Positions 31,609 through 40,040 of a DNA stretch of 64,000 nucleotides are shown here, one piece after another. The notes under the pieces are model-generated. The model did not search any database. It worked only from the letters and a program-made list of their open reading frames with translations, and was not told the DNA's origin. Origin of the DNA: a virus. The stretch is taken from positions 50,162 through 114,161 of IMG/VR virus record IMGVR_UViG_3300042569_002815; one strand, given 5' to 3'. The position numbers and the translations under genes are program-made. The stretch's first letter is position 1, and every line of letters starts with the position of its first letter.

Positions 31609-32318
31609 CGTCTAAAAACTCCCTTTTTGATCAACTTGCTTACAACGCGTGAAGCAGCAGTCTCAAGGGATTTCTTAGTAGATATACCGATCGTTGATTG
31701 ATTAAATTTAACTTCATCAACTCCGTCCAATAGACTTGCTTTCTTAACGGTGATGGCTTCTCCAAGACCTGAGCCAGTAATTATTTCACCGGTTTCAGAA
31801 TCAACAAATCTTACTTGAAGGCCGATTGTGGTTTTTTGTTTAACCTCTGCACCAGATACTTGAATTTCTTCATCTTCTGAAATTGCAAAGTCATAAACTT
31901 CGATATACACAAAATATTTAGCAAGGATAACATTTCCTTTTACCTGAATAGTATTTGCTGAGATTCCCTTATCTGATGCTTTTTGTTGAGCAATCATTTT
32001 TTGTTTAATCTCTTCTCTGTCCTCTGTGAATTTAAATCTATCGGTTGATTCTAAAAATTCAAGAACAATATTGGCAACACCAAGACCTACACGATTGTCC
32101 TTTAATTCAGGGTACATTGCATAGAGTTCTTCGTTAATACCAATTTTCAATACCTGTATAGGAATTACAATAGTATCATCGTAATTTGCAACAAGGTTTA
32201 TTGACTGTTTCTTTTCAAAATCAGCCTGATAGGTTTCAGTTTTAGTTGAACCAATGGTTTGAGCTTGAGCACCCACCGCCAATAGCAGCATGATGCAAAT
32301 TACGATTAACTTTTTCAT
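31605..32318 (-). CDS. CsgG-like secretion/outer-membrane protein
   Basis: 237 aa. Signal peptide 1-19 (ends GAQAQ), no lipid cysteine. The CsgG pattern is visible: GLGVANIVLEFLESTDRFKF, a helix with EIKQKMIAQQ, GNVILAKYFVYIEVYDF, and VRFVDSETGEIITGSG, with a C-terminal helix. In bacteria CsgG forms the curli secretion pore; related proteins have other envelope roles. Lack of the lipobox and separate csgE/csgF means a curli role cannot be assumed. It sits amid other exported phage proteins, its likely partners. Confidence 0.75.
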   Translation of the reverse strand: MKKLIVICIMLLLAVGAQAQTIGSTKTETYQADFEKKQSINLVANYDDTIVIPIQVLKIGINEELYAMYPELKDNRVGLGVANIVLEFLESTDRFKFTEDREEIKQKMIAQQKASDKGISANTIQVKGNVILAKYFVYIEVYDFAISEDEEIQVSGAEVKQKTTIGLQVRFVDSETGEIITGSGLGEAITVKKASLLDGVDEVKFNQSTIGISTKKSLETAASRVVSKLIKKGVFRR

Positions 32319-32419
32319 ATTCCAAATTTATAGGCAATAAATCCAATACCACCGAACCATGCCGCTGCTATTAAAATTATTTTCCAATTTTCTTCAAAAA
32401 AGGAGTAAACCTTTTTCAT
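32315..32419 (-). CDS. Single-span membrane microprotein, 34 aa
   Basis: MKKVYSFFEENWK then a membrane helix (IILIAAAWFGGIGFIAYKF). Stop overlaps the CsgG-like ATG (ATGA), supporting a real gene in this operon. Confidence 0.6.
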   Translation of the reverse strand: MKKVYSFFEENWKIILIAAAWFGGIGFIAYKFGI

Positions 32420-32433
32420 AGGACTCAATTTTT

Positions 32434-32793
32434 TTATTCAGCAGTATTAGATAAAGACTGACCGTCTTCTTCGTCAACTTTCTGAATTAACATTTTGTCG
32501 CGATCTTCTGAATTAAACCAGTAGTCAACAACTTTATTTAGGTTACCAACGAATGCACCCAAAAGAATTAATAACATTTCTTTCCAGTCTTCTCCGATAG
32601 TAGCACCCATAAATACGCCAGCATTAATTCCTACAATAATTAAAGTGAATAACCCTAATACAATTGCAGTAATTCTCCATCTGTTTGCTTGCATTTGTTG
32701 TAACATGTAATAGAATCTGTTCCTATCATCTACTTTTACATATTCTTCTTTTCCGAAGCCTAATGCATTTTTAACCGTTTCTTTAATAGACAT
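32434..32793 (-). CDS. Membrane protein, two spans
   Basis: 119 aa. Soluble N-terminus (1-38), two membrane segments at about 40-62 and 70-86 (LLILLGAFVGNLNKVVDYW), and an acidic tail. Holin-like topology but longer than usual. No family recognised. Confidence 0.65.
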   Translation of the reverse strand: MSIKETVKNALGFGKEEYVKVDDRNRFYYMLQQMQANRWRITAIVLGLFTLIIVGINAGVFMGATIGEDWKEMLLILLGAFVGNLNKVVDYWFNSEDRDKMLIQKVDEEDGQSLSNTAE

Positions 32794-32815
32794 TTTAGTG
32801 TTCTTTATTTTTTAA

Positions 32816-33139
32816 TTACCAAGACTCTTCTTCTTTCTTAGGTTCAGCCTTAGGTTTTGCAGGCTCTGCTGCAGGTTTTTCAATAACACGCTCTTTAATA
32901 ATTGTGTTAGTTCCACCAGATTGTTTTTGTTGGTTAGTGTTATTGTTTTCAAGGTTGATTACAACTGGAGCAGGGGCTGGGGCAGCTTGTTCAGTTTTAG
33001 TCTCTTCCTTGTCGCTTCCACCACCGAAAAGAGTAGTAGTCAAATAGGTTCCACCTGCTAATACTGCAGTTGAAAGAGTTCCTATGATGGTCTTTTTAAG
33101 ACCTGACCAAGTGCCTTCGTTTTGTGTTTCTTCAGACAT
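32816..33139 (-). CDS. Membrane-anchored Pro/Glu-rich protein
   Basis: 107 aa. One membrane segment about 17-41 (TIIGTLSTAVLAGGTYLTTTLF) then a disordered tail of Ala/Pro/Lys/Glu repeats. Might span the periplasm; no family recognised. Confidence 0.65.
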   Translation of the reverse strand: MSEETQNEGTWSGLKKTIIGTLSTAVLAGGTYLTTTLFGGGSDKEETKTEQAAPAPAPVVINLENNNTNQQKQSGGTNTIIKERVIEKPAAEPAKPKAEPKKEEESW

Positions 33140-33165
33140 TGTGAGTTTGTTTTTTTATTATTTAA

Positions 33166-35100
33166 TTACTTTGAAACTATTTCTTTTGCTGATGCAACTT
33201 TCTTACCAGCGGTTAGGATCGCATAGTAAATTCCACCTTGAACATGGCTTAAGTCTGTACTATAAGTATAGGTTCCAGCTGGCATAAATTGATTTACTAG
33301 GGTTTTAATTGGCTGACCTAAGTTATCTCTAAATGTAAGATTAACCATTGCATCTTCTAAAACGTTAAATGTTACTGCAACATGACCTTGAGTTGGGTTT
33401 GGTGCAAGTTTAACTGTCATTAAATTATTTTCAATAGTTCCTACTCCCCATCCTGGATTAACAATTAAGACTTGAATAATTCCGTCAGTCGGGGTAATGT
33501 TTAAATCTTTATGAGTTGTATTAACTCCAGCATATTTTCTAGTCACATAAAGCGGGCTTTTATTCCATTGATCTTTTGGAACAAGCGCTAGGAATTGAAG
33601 ATTAAACGCAGTTTGTCCATCTGCAATTGGGTGAGTTGTTGTAAAATCTGCACCACCCCATTCAATAGTACCATCTTGTGGGTTTACAAAAGAAAGCCAG
33701 TGTGAAATATTTTCAGTCGCTGCGATTGATTTAAATTCAAGTAATTGTGGATCGTATTTTAAAGCCAATTGAAGAGATCCTAATTGAACATTGTTAGATA
33801 AAACTTTAACTGGAACATTAAGAAGATTACCTGCTTCAACTGTAATTTCTGGCATGTTTACTTCAATTGTTTCTAAAGTAGCTGCATTATCATATTGAGT
33901 TGTTGCATCAATAATATGGTTAGGCGCATTGTTTGGATTAACAATTTGAATAGGAACCATACGTGCCATGTGGAAACCAGTTCCGTTTGCATCTCCTTTA
34001 CCTAATACATAGAACGTTACAGAATCAGGTTGACCTGCGACAATATTAAATGTAATATCAGTTGTACCTGCAATTGATGATGTATAGTTAGTAGATGAAC
34101 CGTTAATTGTATTGTATTCAGCTACGGTAAAGAATTTAACATCCATTGTACTGTTTGGCCATGCAGAGAATCTTCCAGCTAATCTACCATAGATACCATA
34201 CGCATCTGTAATTGAGATAGTATTATCTGAGTTTACGTCAGCTGCATAATAATCAAATCCAAGTGGAGTAGCTTGACCTAATACGTATTGGTTTACTTTA
34301 GCAGCATCCGCTGTAGAGATTGTATTACCTACAGTTAAGGTATCACCTTTAACATAGAGACGAGCATTAAAATAAGTTGTATCAACAACTACATCATTAA
34401 ATGCAAATGCTCCAGATACGGCAGTCGTATCCATTTTGATAGTTGTCCAAGTACCACCAGTTTTTGGGCGTTGTTGTAATTGAACAATAATGTTCTTAGA
34501 ACCAGAACCAGTTACGTTAGTGAATGTACCGTGGTAATTAAGAGATGGACGCAAGAAGATACCACCGTAGTTATGTTGGCTTAGTGTACCATCAGTACCA
34601 TCTTGTTTTGCTAACAGTTGAGGAAACGAGTTTCCGCTAGTTGCAGACCAAGTTAAGTTTGAAATTGCAGTTAAGGCTTGGAATGTAGCATTCGCGGCAT
34701 GATTAAATGTAATTTCAAAAGTTTCACCTTGAGCTAGCGACCATGTACTGCTTGAACCTGTATAAACAAGAGTAATTGTAATAAATCCATTAGTTGAATC
34801 AGTTACATAAGAAAGAACTTCGTTTGATGCTGGAGTTACTGCAGCGACCGTAGCACCAGTAAATGCAGTCTTATCATAGAATATTCTAAATTGAAGACCT
34901 GTTACTAGGGTTGAGGTATTATTTTTGTAAGTAATTTTTGCTTTAGTTTGACCAAGCAAAGACGATCCAACTGTATAGTTGGTGTCAATAATTACCCAAG
35001 CACCAGTAGATGGGGCTGGGGGACCCGTTTGGGCATAAGTTTCTGTTGTAGCCGCAAAACATAATACAGCACACAAAATGGTTAATAACCAGTTTTTCAT
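33166..35100 (-). CDS. Secreted protein with cohesin/dockerin-like modules and a type IX sorting domain
   Basis: 644 aa. Signal peptide 1-23 (ends ETYAQ). Residues about 30-165 form a first cohesin-like beta domain. A dockerin-like loop (DVNSDNTISITDAYGIYGR) and the SAWPNST module match the 27161-29446 protein. A second cohesin-like domain spans about 415-550. The last 80 residues (KLAPNPTQGHVAVTF, DNLGQPI, GGIYYAIL, KEIVSK) fit the type IX C-terminal sorting domain, which sends proteins across the outer membrane in Bacteroidota. A late promoter lies 22 nt upstream. Expected on the surface or secreted late. Confidence 0.82.
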   Translation of the reverse strand: MKNWLLTILCAVLCFAATTETYAQTGPPAPSTGAWVIIDTNYTVGSSLLGQTKAKITYKNNTSTLVTGLQFRIFYDKTAFTGATVAAVTPASNEVLSYVTDSTNGFITITLVYTGSSSTWSLAQGETFEITFNHAANATFQALTAISNLTWSATSGNSFPQLLAKQDGTDGTLSQHNYGGIFLRPSLNYHGTFTNVTGSGSKNIIVQLQQRPKTGGTWTTIKMDTTAVSGAFAFNDVVVDTTYFNARLYVKGDTLTVGNTISTADAAKVNQYVLGQATPLGFDYYAADVNSDNTISITDAYGIYGRLAGRFSAWPNSTMDVKFFTVAEYNTINGSSTNYTSSIAGTTDITFNIVAGQPDSVTFYVLGKGDANGTGFHMARMVPIQIVNPNNAPNHIIDATTQYDNAATLETIEVNMPEITVEAGNLLNVPVKVLSNNVQLGSLQLALKYDPQLLEFKSIAATENISHWLSFVNPQDGTIEWGGADFTTTHPIADGQTAFNLQFLALVPKDQWNKSPLYVTRKYAGVNTTHKDLNITPTDGIIQVLIVNPGWGVGTIENNLMTVKLAPNPTQGHVAVTFNVLEDAMVNLTFRDNLGQPIKTLVNQFMPAGTYTYSTDLSHVQGGIYYAILTAGKKVASAKEIVSK

Positions 35101-35122
35101 TTTAAATCTAGACCTTTTCTTA

Positions 35123-35131
35123 TTATTTATC
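35123..35131 (-). promoter_or_regulatory. T4-like late promoter GATAAATAA
   Basis: Late box 22 nt before the type IX-like secreted protein start. Confidence 0.65.
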
Positions 35132-35162
35132 TAAATCAATCTTTTTAAAGGTCACCTGAAAC

Positions 35163-35193
35163 AAAAAAAGAGGAACAATATTGTTCCTCTTTT
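35163..35193 (-). terminator. Rho-independent terminator
   Basis: 28-bp perfect palindrome with arm AAAAGAGGAACAAT and a T run on the minus strand; ends the lipoprotein transcript. Confidence 0.85.
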
Positions 35194-35215
35194 GGCCGGA
35201 GTTAATGTCTCCCGA

Positions 35216-35383
35216 TTACTTAGTTGCAGTAGTGTCTACGGTTGCAGTCGAGTCTGCTGCTACTACAGTTGAGTCTACTTGAGTAGAGTCAGCCGCAGGA
35301 GCTTCAGCGGTCGTTGCACCATTTCCACATGCAGTAAATCCTACTGCAGCAACTAGAATCATTACGATTGCGTACTTTTTCAT
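35216..35383 (-). CDS. Small Ala/Ser/Thr-rich lipoprotein
   Basis: 55 aa. MKKYAIVMILVAAVGFTAC is a lipoprotein signal with Cys19, then a disordered tail rich in A, D, S, T and V (ADSTQVDST, DTTATK). This is a common kind of lipoprotein in Bacteroidota genomes, so recent transfer from a host is likely. A GTATAATA element lies 31 nt upstream. Function unknown. Confidence 0.8.
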   Translation of the reverse strand: MKKYAIVMILVAAVGFTACGNGATTAEAPAADSTQVDSTVVAADSTATVDTTATK

Positions 35384-35414
35384 AGCTATGGTTTTTTGTT
35401 TTGTTTTGTAAAGA

Positions 35415-35422
35415 TATTATAC
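35415..35422 (-). promoter_or_regulatory. GTATAATA promoter element
   Basis: 31 nt before the small lipoprotein. Confidence 0.5.
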
Positions 35423-35441
35423 CCAATTTGGGCAGTTGGTT

Positions 35442-36056
35442 TTAAATTCCAGACTCTTCAAATGCTTGCCTCATTCTTGCAGAGAGTTGATCGTATCTCA
35501 TGTTAAATTTTGGCGAACAGGCACTAAGAACAGTCTTATTTGAATATGGTGTATTGCCAGGTTTACACCATTTTCTAGAAGTAAGCATCCAATTATAGAA
35601 GAGAACATAAGCATTTGCACTCTTAGTATACTTTTCAATATTAATAGGCAAATTAAAGTCCCTTATTAATTGAACACTACGTTTTTCGTTATCTAGTTCA
35701 AGATCTCTAGATAGGGCCATCCATTTTTCAATATTACGTTTAGTTGCACCATTTAACCACTCTTCAATATGACCCATTGCATAGCCAGATTCTTTCCAAA
35801 TAGGAATCTTTTCATTCCATTGGGTAAAGTGTCCAAATTCGTGTACTAAAACTTCAACTGATACTGGATTTAACATGGCAACCACAAGCTTTCGATTTTG
35901 GTCATCGAAATAACCTGAACACTTCATACCCTGACCAAGTCTTAGGTATCTAACGTTTCTCAGTTCGACTTTGATTCCAGTATTTTTACATTCAGACTTT
36001 ACGTGCTTAATGAATGCTTTAATACGTGGATGTTCTAGTCGACTGGCGGTTGTCAT
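35442..36056 (-). CDS. Putative zinc metalloprotease (HExxH)
   Basis: 204 aa. Zinc motif VHEFGHFTQW with His72, Glu73 and His76, and a helix with conserved Glu downstream (ELDNEKRS) as candidate third ligand. Compact, no signal peptide, so it would act in the cytoplasm. Family not named with certainty. It lies in the late/exported gene block. Confidence 0.75.
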   Translation of the reverse strand: MTTASRLEHPRIKAFIKHVKSECKNTGIKVELRNVRYLRLGQGMKCSGYFDDQNRKLVVAMLNPVSVEVLVHEFGHFTQWNEKIPIWKESGYAMGHIEEWLNGATKRNIEKWMALSRDLELDNEKRSVQLIRDFNLPINIEKYTKSANAYVLFYNWMLTSRKWCKPGNTPYSNKTVLSACSPKFNMRYDQLSARMRQAFEESGI

Positions 36057-36062
36057 ATAAAA

Positions 36063-36797
36063 TTATTTATTTGGCTTCCATACGAGGCCGATTTGAAAGA
36101 CCCCATCGTATGGTTTAATCTCTGGTTTTACCCAAGTTTGATAAGTTTGGTGATTAACGTCACCGCCAAGTGAAAACGATAGGCTTTTTGATAGTGGGTG
36201 CTCTACTAAAACAATAACCCTGCTTACCATGTTATTACTTGCACTAGCACCGGTGTTAGAAAATAGAGGCGGCTGCACAAGGGCAGTAACTGTTAACTTA
36301 GTTAATATACCCAAAACCAGTTTAGTTCTGGTCGAACTTCTTATGGTCCAGGTTCGGTTTCCTTCTATTAGCTGAAGCTGCTCGGTTGTTACTGCTTGTG
36401 AAACTTCCAGTTTTTTGCCAGGCAGATCAATTACAGTAACCTTATAACCAGCCCCTCCGGTCACCCTGAAATCCACCTTTCTGGTATATGAATGTTCCCC
36501 TTCGCTAAATAATATAAGTGACTGGACCTTATCCAGAGTCTTCCAGCCATATACCGAGGCTGTAATATCCCGTCTTTGCAGAACCATTACCTCATTAATT
36601 GAAGCATATTGAACCTGTCCAGAAAGGGTTGCAATTCCACCAAGCTTTCCAGTGTCCTTTGACTTGTATTCGCCTTTCGCGCCAATTAAATAGCCAGCTC
36701 GATTACCGACATTGAGCATGCCATTTATGGAATAGGCTTGTGTTTGAGCCTTTACCAAACTTGGTAAAAAGCATAATATAAAAATTAGTTTCTTCAT
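36063..36797 (-). CDS. Exported beta-barrel-like protein
   Basis: 244 aa. Signal peptide 1-18 (ends VKAQT). Repeated amphipathic strands through to the end (FQIGLVWKPNK) suggest an outer-membrane barrel of small size. No family assigned. Its start overlaps the Prs stop by 4 nt (ATGA-type), so the two are co-transcribed. Confidence 0.7.
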   Translation of the reverse strand: MKKLIFILCFLPSLVKAQTQAYSINGMLNVGNRAGYLIGAKGEYKSKDTGKLGGIATLSGQVQYASINEVMVLQRRDITASVYGWKTLDKVQSLILFSEGEHSYTRKVDFRVTGGAGYKVTVIDLPGKKLEVSQAVTTEQLQLIEGNRTWTIRSSTRTKLVLGILTKLTVTALVQPPLFSNTGASASNNMVSRVIVLVEHPLSKSLSFSLGGDVNHQTYQTWVKPEIKPYDGVFQIGLVWKPNK

Positions 36798-37762
36798 TGT
36801 GGAATTAAGGTTTGGGCAACTGATACCGATTTGGTCATTGCAAAAATTGTTTTAGCAATTGGTTTTGCACAGCTAACAGTTTTTATTTTTTCATGAAAAT
36901 TTGAGGGAATTGACGTACTAATAACTAGCGAATCTAGAAATTGGCCGTTTTCACCGCTTAGCCTTTCGTAAGCTGGGCCAGATAAAACACCGTGCGTACA
37001 AATAGCATGGACCCGTAATGCTCCCGCTTCTTTTAAGAGTTTTGCTGCTAGCAAAAGAGTTCCACCAGTATCGACCATATCATCAATTAAGATTACACAG
37101 CGACCTTTAACATCTCCAATAAGATCCATTCGCTCAATTGAATTTGGCTTGTCTCTTAATTTAGATAGCATTGAAAAAGTTGCTGTTTCATGGGTCTTAA
37201 CAAAGTGTTGATAAAAACGATTGGCTCGCTTTACTCCACCTGCATCAGGGGAACATACTGTCCAATCGCAAGTTGGGTCCAATTCCTGAACATATTCAGT
37301 AAATGCAACCCATCCAGGAATATGTTCAACTGGCATATCAAAGAAACCTTGAATTTGTTCTGAATGTAGATCAAATAAGATGGCTTTGTCTGCTCCAGCA
37401 TTTTTAATAAGATCGGCAATTGCTTTTCCACCAATTGAACCACGATGCCCCTCTCTACGATCTTGTCTTGAATATGCAAGGTACGGAAGAATAACAATAA
37501 TTTCAGATGCAGATGCACGTTTAGCTGCATCGATTGAAAGTACTAATTTAATTATTGCATCTGAACTTGTTAGGGTTGTAACAAGAAAAACAGATTTATC
37601 TCTAATTGATTCTAAGAATTGAGGACTAAACTCTCCATCAGAGAATTTATCAATTTTAAATTTACCTACTCTAATATCAGAATCAGTTAATTCTGAAAGG
37701 TGCTCGCAAATTTCATTTGCAATTGGACGGCCGTCGATTGAGAAAATCTTGTATTGTTTCAT
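36794..37762 (-). CDS. prs: Ribose-phosphate pyrophosphokinase
   Basis: 322 aa from MKQYKIFSIDGRPIANEI; earlier ATGs extend into the MazG-like gene. Core motifs are clear: ATP loop YLAYSRQDRREG, LFDLHSEQIQGFF, CSPDAGGVKRA, and the ribose-phosphate loop IDDMVDTGGT. It makes PRPP for nucleotide and NAD synthesis. Phages often pair it with a nicotinamide phosphoribosyltransferase, which is not in this window. Confidence 0.95.
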   Translation of the reverse strand: MKQYKIFSIDGRPIANEICEHLSELTDSDIRVGKFKIDKFSDGEFSPQFLESIRDKSVFLVTTLTSSDAIIKLVLSIDAAKRASASEIIVILPYLAYSRQDRREGHRGSIGGKAIADLIKNAGADKAILFDLHSEQIQGFFDMPVEHIPGWVAFTEYVQELDPTCDWTVCSPDAGGVKRANRFYQHFVKTHETATFSMLSKLRDKPNSIERMDLIGDVKGRCVILIDDMVDTGGTLLLAAKLLKEAGALRVHAICTHGVLSGPAYERLSGENGQFLDSLVISTSIPSNFHEKIKTVSCAKPIAKTIFAMTKSVSVAQTLIPQ

Positions 37763-37763
37763 T

Positions 37764-38069
37764 TTAGTTTTGTTCTTTAACAAAGGTTCCGTTAACCATT
37801 TTACCTGTACGCTTGGCAATAACATCATAGGATCCGTTAATGCACTCTTCAATTGTATAACCCTTTAGTTTGGCTAGGTTTGTAAGTACCACGACACAAT
37901 CGCCAATTGCATCTTTAAATTCAGCTTCGTCCTGTTTTAAGAGTGATTGAGCAAGCTCTCCCATCTCTTCGCATAATTTAATGTACTGTGTTTTAGGATC
38001 GCCTTTAGCGTAGATTCCTTTGTCTTCTGCCCAATCTCTAATGGATTGGAATTCATTTGTTAATTGCAT
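37764..38069 (-). CDS. MazG-like nucleotide pyrophosphohydrolase
   Basis: 101 aa. The EEMGELAQSL...DAIGDCVVVL arrangement is the ExxE...ExxD metal-binding core of the MazG fold. Single-domain, phage-type. Predicted to hydrolyse nucleoside triphosphates or alarmone-related substrates, perhaps to keep host growth signals low. Its ATG overlaps the stop of the upstream gene and it lies 1 nt from prs, forming a nucleotide-metabolism operon. Confidence 0.88.
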   Translation of the reverse strand: MQLTNEFQSIRDWAEDKGIYAKGDPKTQYIKLCEEMGELAQSLLKQDEAEFKDAIGDCVVVLTNLAKLKGYTIEECINGSYDVIAKRTGKMVNGTFVKEQN

Positions 38070-38794
38070 TATGATACGTATTTAGAAAAATTAATTGCTG
38101 CTTGTTTGGCCTCATTATTTGTTTCAATAACCTTTGGCCCTCTTTGTTTAAATGGTATTACATGGGAAATTCCATCTTCGATAATCCACTTTCTATCTAA
38201 ATCATCGACTGCGCTATTTAGACTTTTTTGATATGCTAATGAGAATTTAGTCCACTCTTCTTCAGTATAATCTGATTCGACTGGTTTATATTTTGCATCA
38301 AATAGACGATCGCCCTTTTTAAATGCAGCCTTTGCTCTATGCGACCAACCGATCCATGCATTATCGGTTAGGGAATAACCTGCACTTGGAAAGTCATCAC
38401 ATATAACAACAGATCTCTCAAGCATCCAATAACAATCGTCTAGTGTTCCAACTAATTTCTTGCTAATTGGTGTAGTGACTGCATCAGGTAAAGACCAATC
38501 ATCATAGGTATTTTGTGAAGCATCTTTAACTTGATAATTGCCAACCTTAACTCCACACGTTGATTCAAAAACTTTAATAAGTTTCTGATCCTTTCGGAAA
38601 CCCTTTAGAGTTTCCCTCTTTTTTAGTCTACTTGTAAAGTAAAGACCTAAAAATTTAAAATGTACATTGTTTAAAATATCTCCGCCTGATCGGTAGTATG
38701 GAGATTCCTTTGAGATTGAAAAATAAAGTTTTCCTACATAGAAACTTCTTTTCTTAATTCTGAATAGGTCGCAAAACCATTGTCCAAATTGCAT
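38069..38794 (-). CDS. Hypothetical protein
   Basis: 241 aa. Aromatic- and Lys-rich N-terminal half with beta strands (KRSFYVGKLYFSISKESPYY) and a conserved-looking YSLTDNAWIGWSHRAKAAFKK block around residue 145. No family recognised. First gene of the MazG-prs operon; GTATAATA 24 nt upstream. Confidence 0.7.
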   Translation of the reverse strand: MQFGQWFCDLFRIKKRSFYVGKLYFSISKESPYYRSGGDILNNVHFKFLGLYFTSRLKKRETLKGFRKDQKLIKVFESTCGVKVGNYQVKDASQNTYDDWSLPDAVTTPISKKLVGTLDDCYWMLERSVVICDDFPSAGYSLTDNAWIGWSHRAKAAFKKGDRLFDAKYKPVESDYTEEEWTKFSLAYQKSLNSAVDDLDRKWIIEDGISHVIPFKQRGPKVIETNNEAKQAAINFSKYVS

Positions 38795-38818
38795 ATAGTT
38801 ATAATTAGTATGTTAAAC

Positions 38819-38826
38819 TATTATAC
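38819..38826 (-). promoter_or_regulatory. GTATAATA promoter element
   Basis: 24 nt before the 38069-38794 gene; drives the MazG-prs operon. Confidence 0.5.
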
Positions 38827-38849
38827 TAAAAAAATAAAATTAGATTAAC

Positions 38850-39107
38850 TTAATCTTGAGGAATTTCTAATACCCACTTAGAGTCTCCGAAATTATATGA
38901 ACCTGAGTTTGGTTCGGCTATAATTGACTCGCCTTTTTCTGGGGTAAGTTTAAGCCTTCTGCTAACACCATCCATTGTAATGTCAGCAGAAGGAATAATA
39001 TTATAAGGGTTTGTATTGTTGGGAGATGAGTCTAGATATCCATCATGATTTACATGATCGGCTTGCTTTAACTTAGCCCACTCATCATATGATAATACCT
39101 TTGGCAT
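38850..39107 (-). CDS. Hypothetical protein
   Basis: 85 aa. MPKVLSYDEWAKLKQ recalls the start of the 4581 gene (RIMSFDEFVAK), so a relation to the capsid leaders is possible, but the (I/L/V)-x-E end is missing. The mature part is polar with Asn/Pro/Ser. It follows a leader gene 3 nt away. Confidence 0.6.
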   Translation of the reverse strand: MPKVLSYDEWAKLKQADHVNHDGYLDSSPNNTNPYNIIPSADITMDGVSRRLKLTPEKGESIIAEPNSGSYNFGDSKWVLEIPQD

Positions 39108-39110
39108 AGA

Positions 39111-40010
39111 TTAACGACGACCGTATCTATTTAACATGCTCCAGTCCTTAGGTCCACCATTAACCGTGCAAATCTTAATAGATTTGTGGCCGCTAGATTC
39201 TGCGCAAACTGAAAGTTCTCTGCTTGTAATTCCACACTGATCTGCAATGTCGAATGCAACATGAGCAAGTTCGTCTGGATAATTAAATCCTAATTCAACT
39301 ATAACATCATCATTTGTTAAAGTAATCTTTGCACCTTTACCGCTTGATTTAAATTCATCGCAGAATTTTTCAAATTTTACGTCTAGCCCTAAATCATTTT
39401 CAAATTCAATATTTTCTTCAACTGATTTAGGTTTAGAATCGCCACTAAAGAATGGTTCAACATCTTGTTTTTCATTCTTTTTAGGGTTTTCTTTAGGATT
39501 AGTAAAGTGATCCTTTGGATATGTTGTAACGTTTAGGACAAATTTCTTGTTTTTAAAATCTACTTCGAACGATTTTGAAATTTTAGATCCATCTTCTTGT
39601 TCTTCCCATCCACCAACTGAAGCGCCTTTAGGCTTTTCTCCATTTAGTGTATCAAGACCAACTCCACCTTTAGAATATTGAAGTGGCTTGTATTCAGATA
39701 ATTTTTCAATTGCTTCAGCATCAGACTTAGCTTTAACTAACATCCAATCCTGATCAAAGTCTCCATAACTAGGAACCCAACCATACCAAGTAAAGTAGTA
39801 ATCTTGTTCTTCAGCTTGAGGCTCATCTGCTTTAACTTCTTCTTTAGGGGCTTCTTCCGCCTTAGGCTCTTCTGCAGCAGGTTCTTCAGCTGGAGCAGCT
39901 TCTTCTTTTGCAGGCTCTTCAGTCGGCGCCGCATCAGTTGCAGGAACAGCTGGAGTTTCTTTTTCTTCTTCGTTTACTGTAAATTTATCGAAGTTTGTTA
40001 CAATTGACAT
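39111..40010 (-). CDS. Predicted internal head protein (leader VNE)
   Basis: 299 aa. Leader MSIVTNFDKFTVNEEEKE with predicted cleavage after VNE (residue 14). Residues about 20-68 are a Pro/Ala/Glu-rich disordered stretch (EEPAKEEAAPAEEP). The rest is a soluble alpha/beta region with WYGWVPSYGDFDQDW and an SRELSVCAESSGHKS end part. No enzyme motif recognised. A GATAAATAA box lies 21 nt upstream, inside the end of the thioesterase gene. Confidence 0.78.
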   Translation of the reverse strand: MSIVTNFDKFTVNEEEKETPAVPATDAAPTEEPAKEEAAPAEEPAAEEPKAEEAPKEEVKADEPQAEEQDYYFTWYGWVPSYGDFDQDWMLVKAKSDAEAIEKLSEYKPLQYSKGGVGLDTLNGEKPKGASVGGWEEQEDGSKISKSFEVDFKNKKFVLNVTTYPKDHFTNPKENPKKNEKQDVEPFFSGDSKPKSVEENIEFENDLGLDVKFEKFCDEFKSSGKGAKITLTNDDVIVELGFNYPDELAHVAFDIADQCGITSRELSVCAESSGHKSIKICTVNGGPKDWSMLNRYGRR

Positions 40011-40031
40011 AATTTTAGATCTTTTTCAGAA

Positions 40032-40040
40032 TTATTTATC
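40032..40040 (-). promoter_or_regulatory. T4-like late promoter GATAAATAA
   Basis: Overlaps the stop region of the thioesterase gene and precedes the 39111-40010 leader gene. Confidence 0.6.

Noticed and set aside
31605-32318. A full phage curli system
   Set aside because: Only the CsgG-like part is seen; no CsgA, CsgB, CsgE or CsgF candidate lies near.
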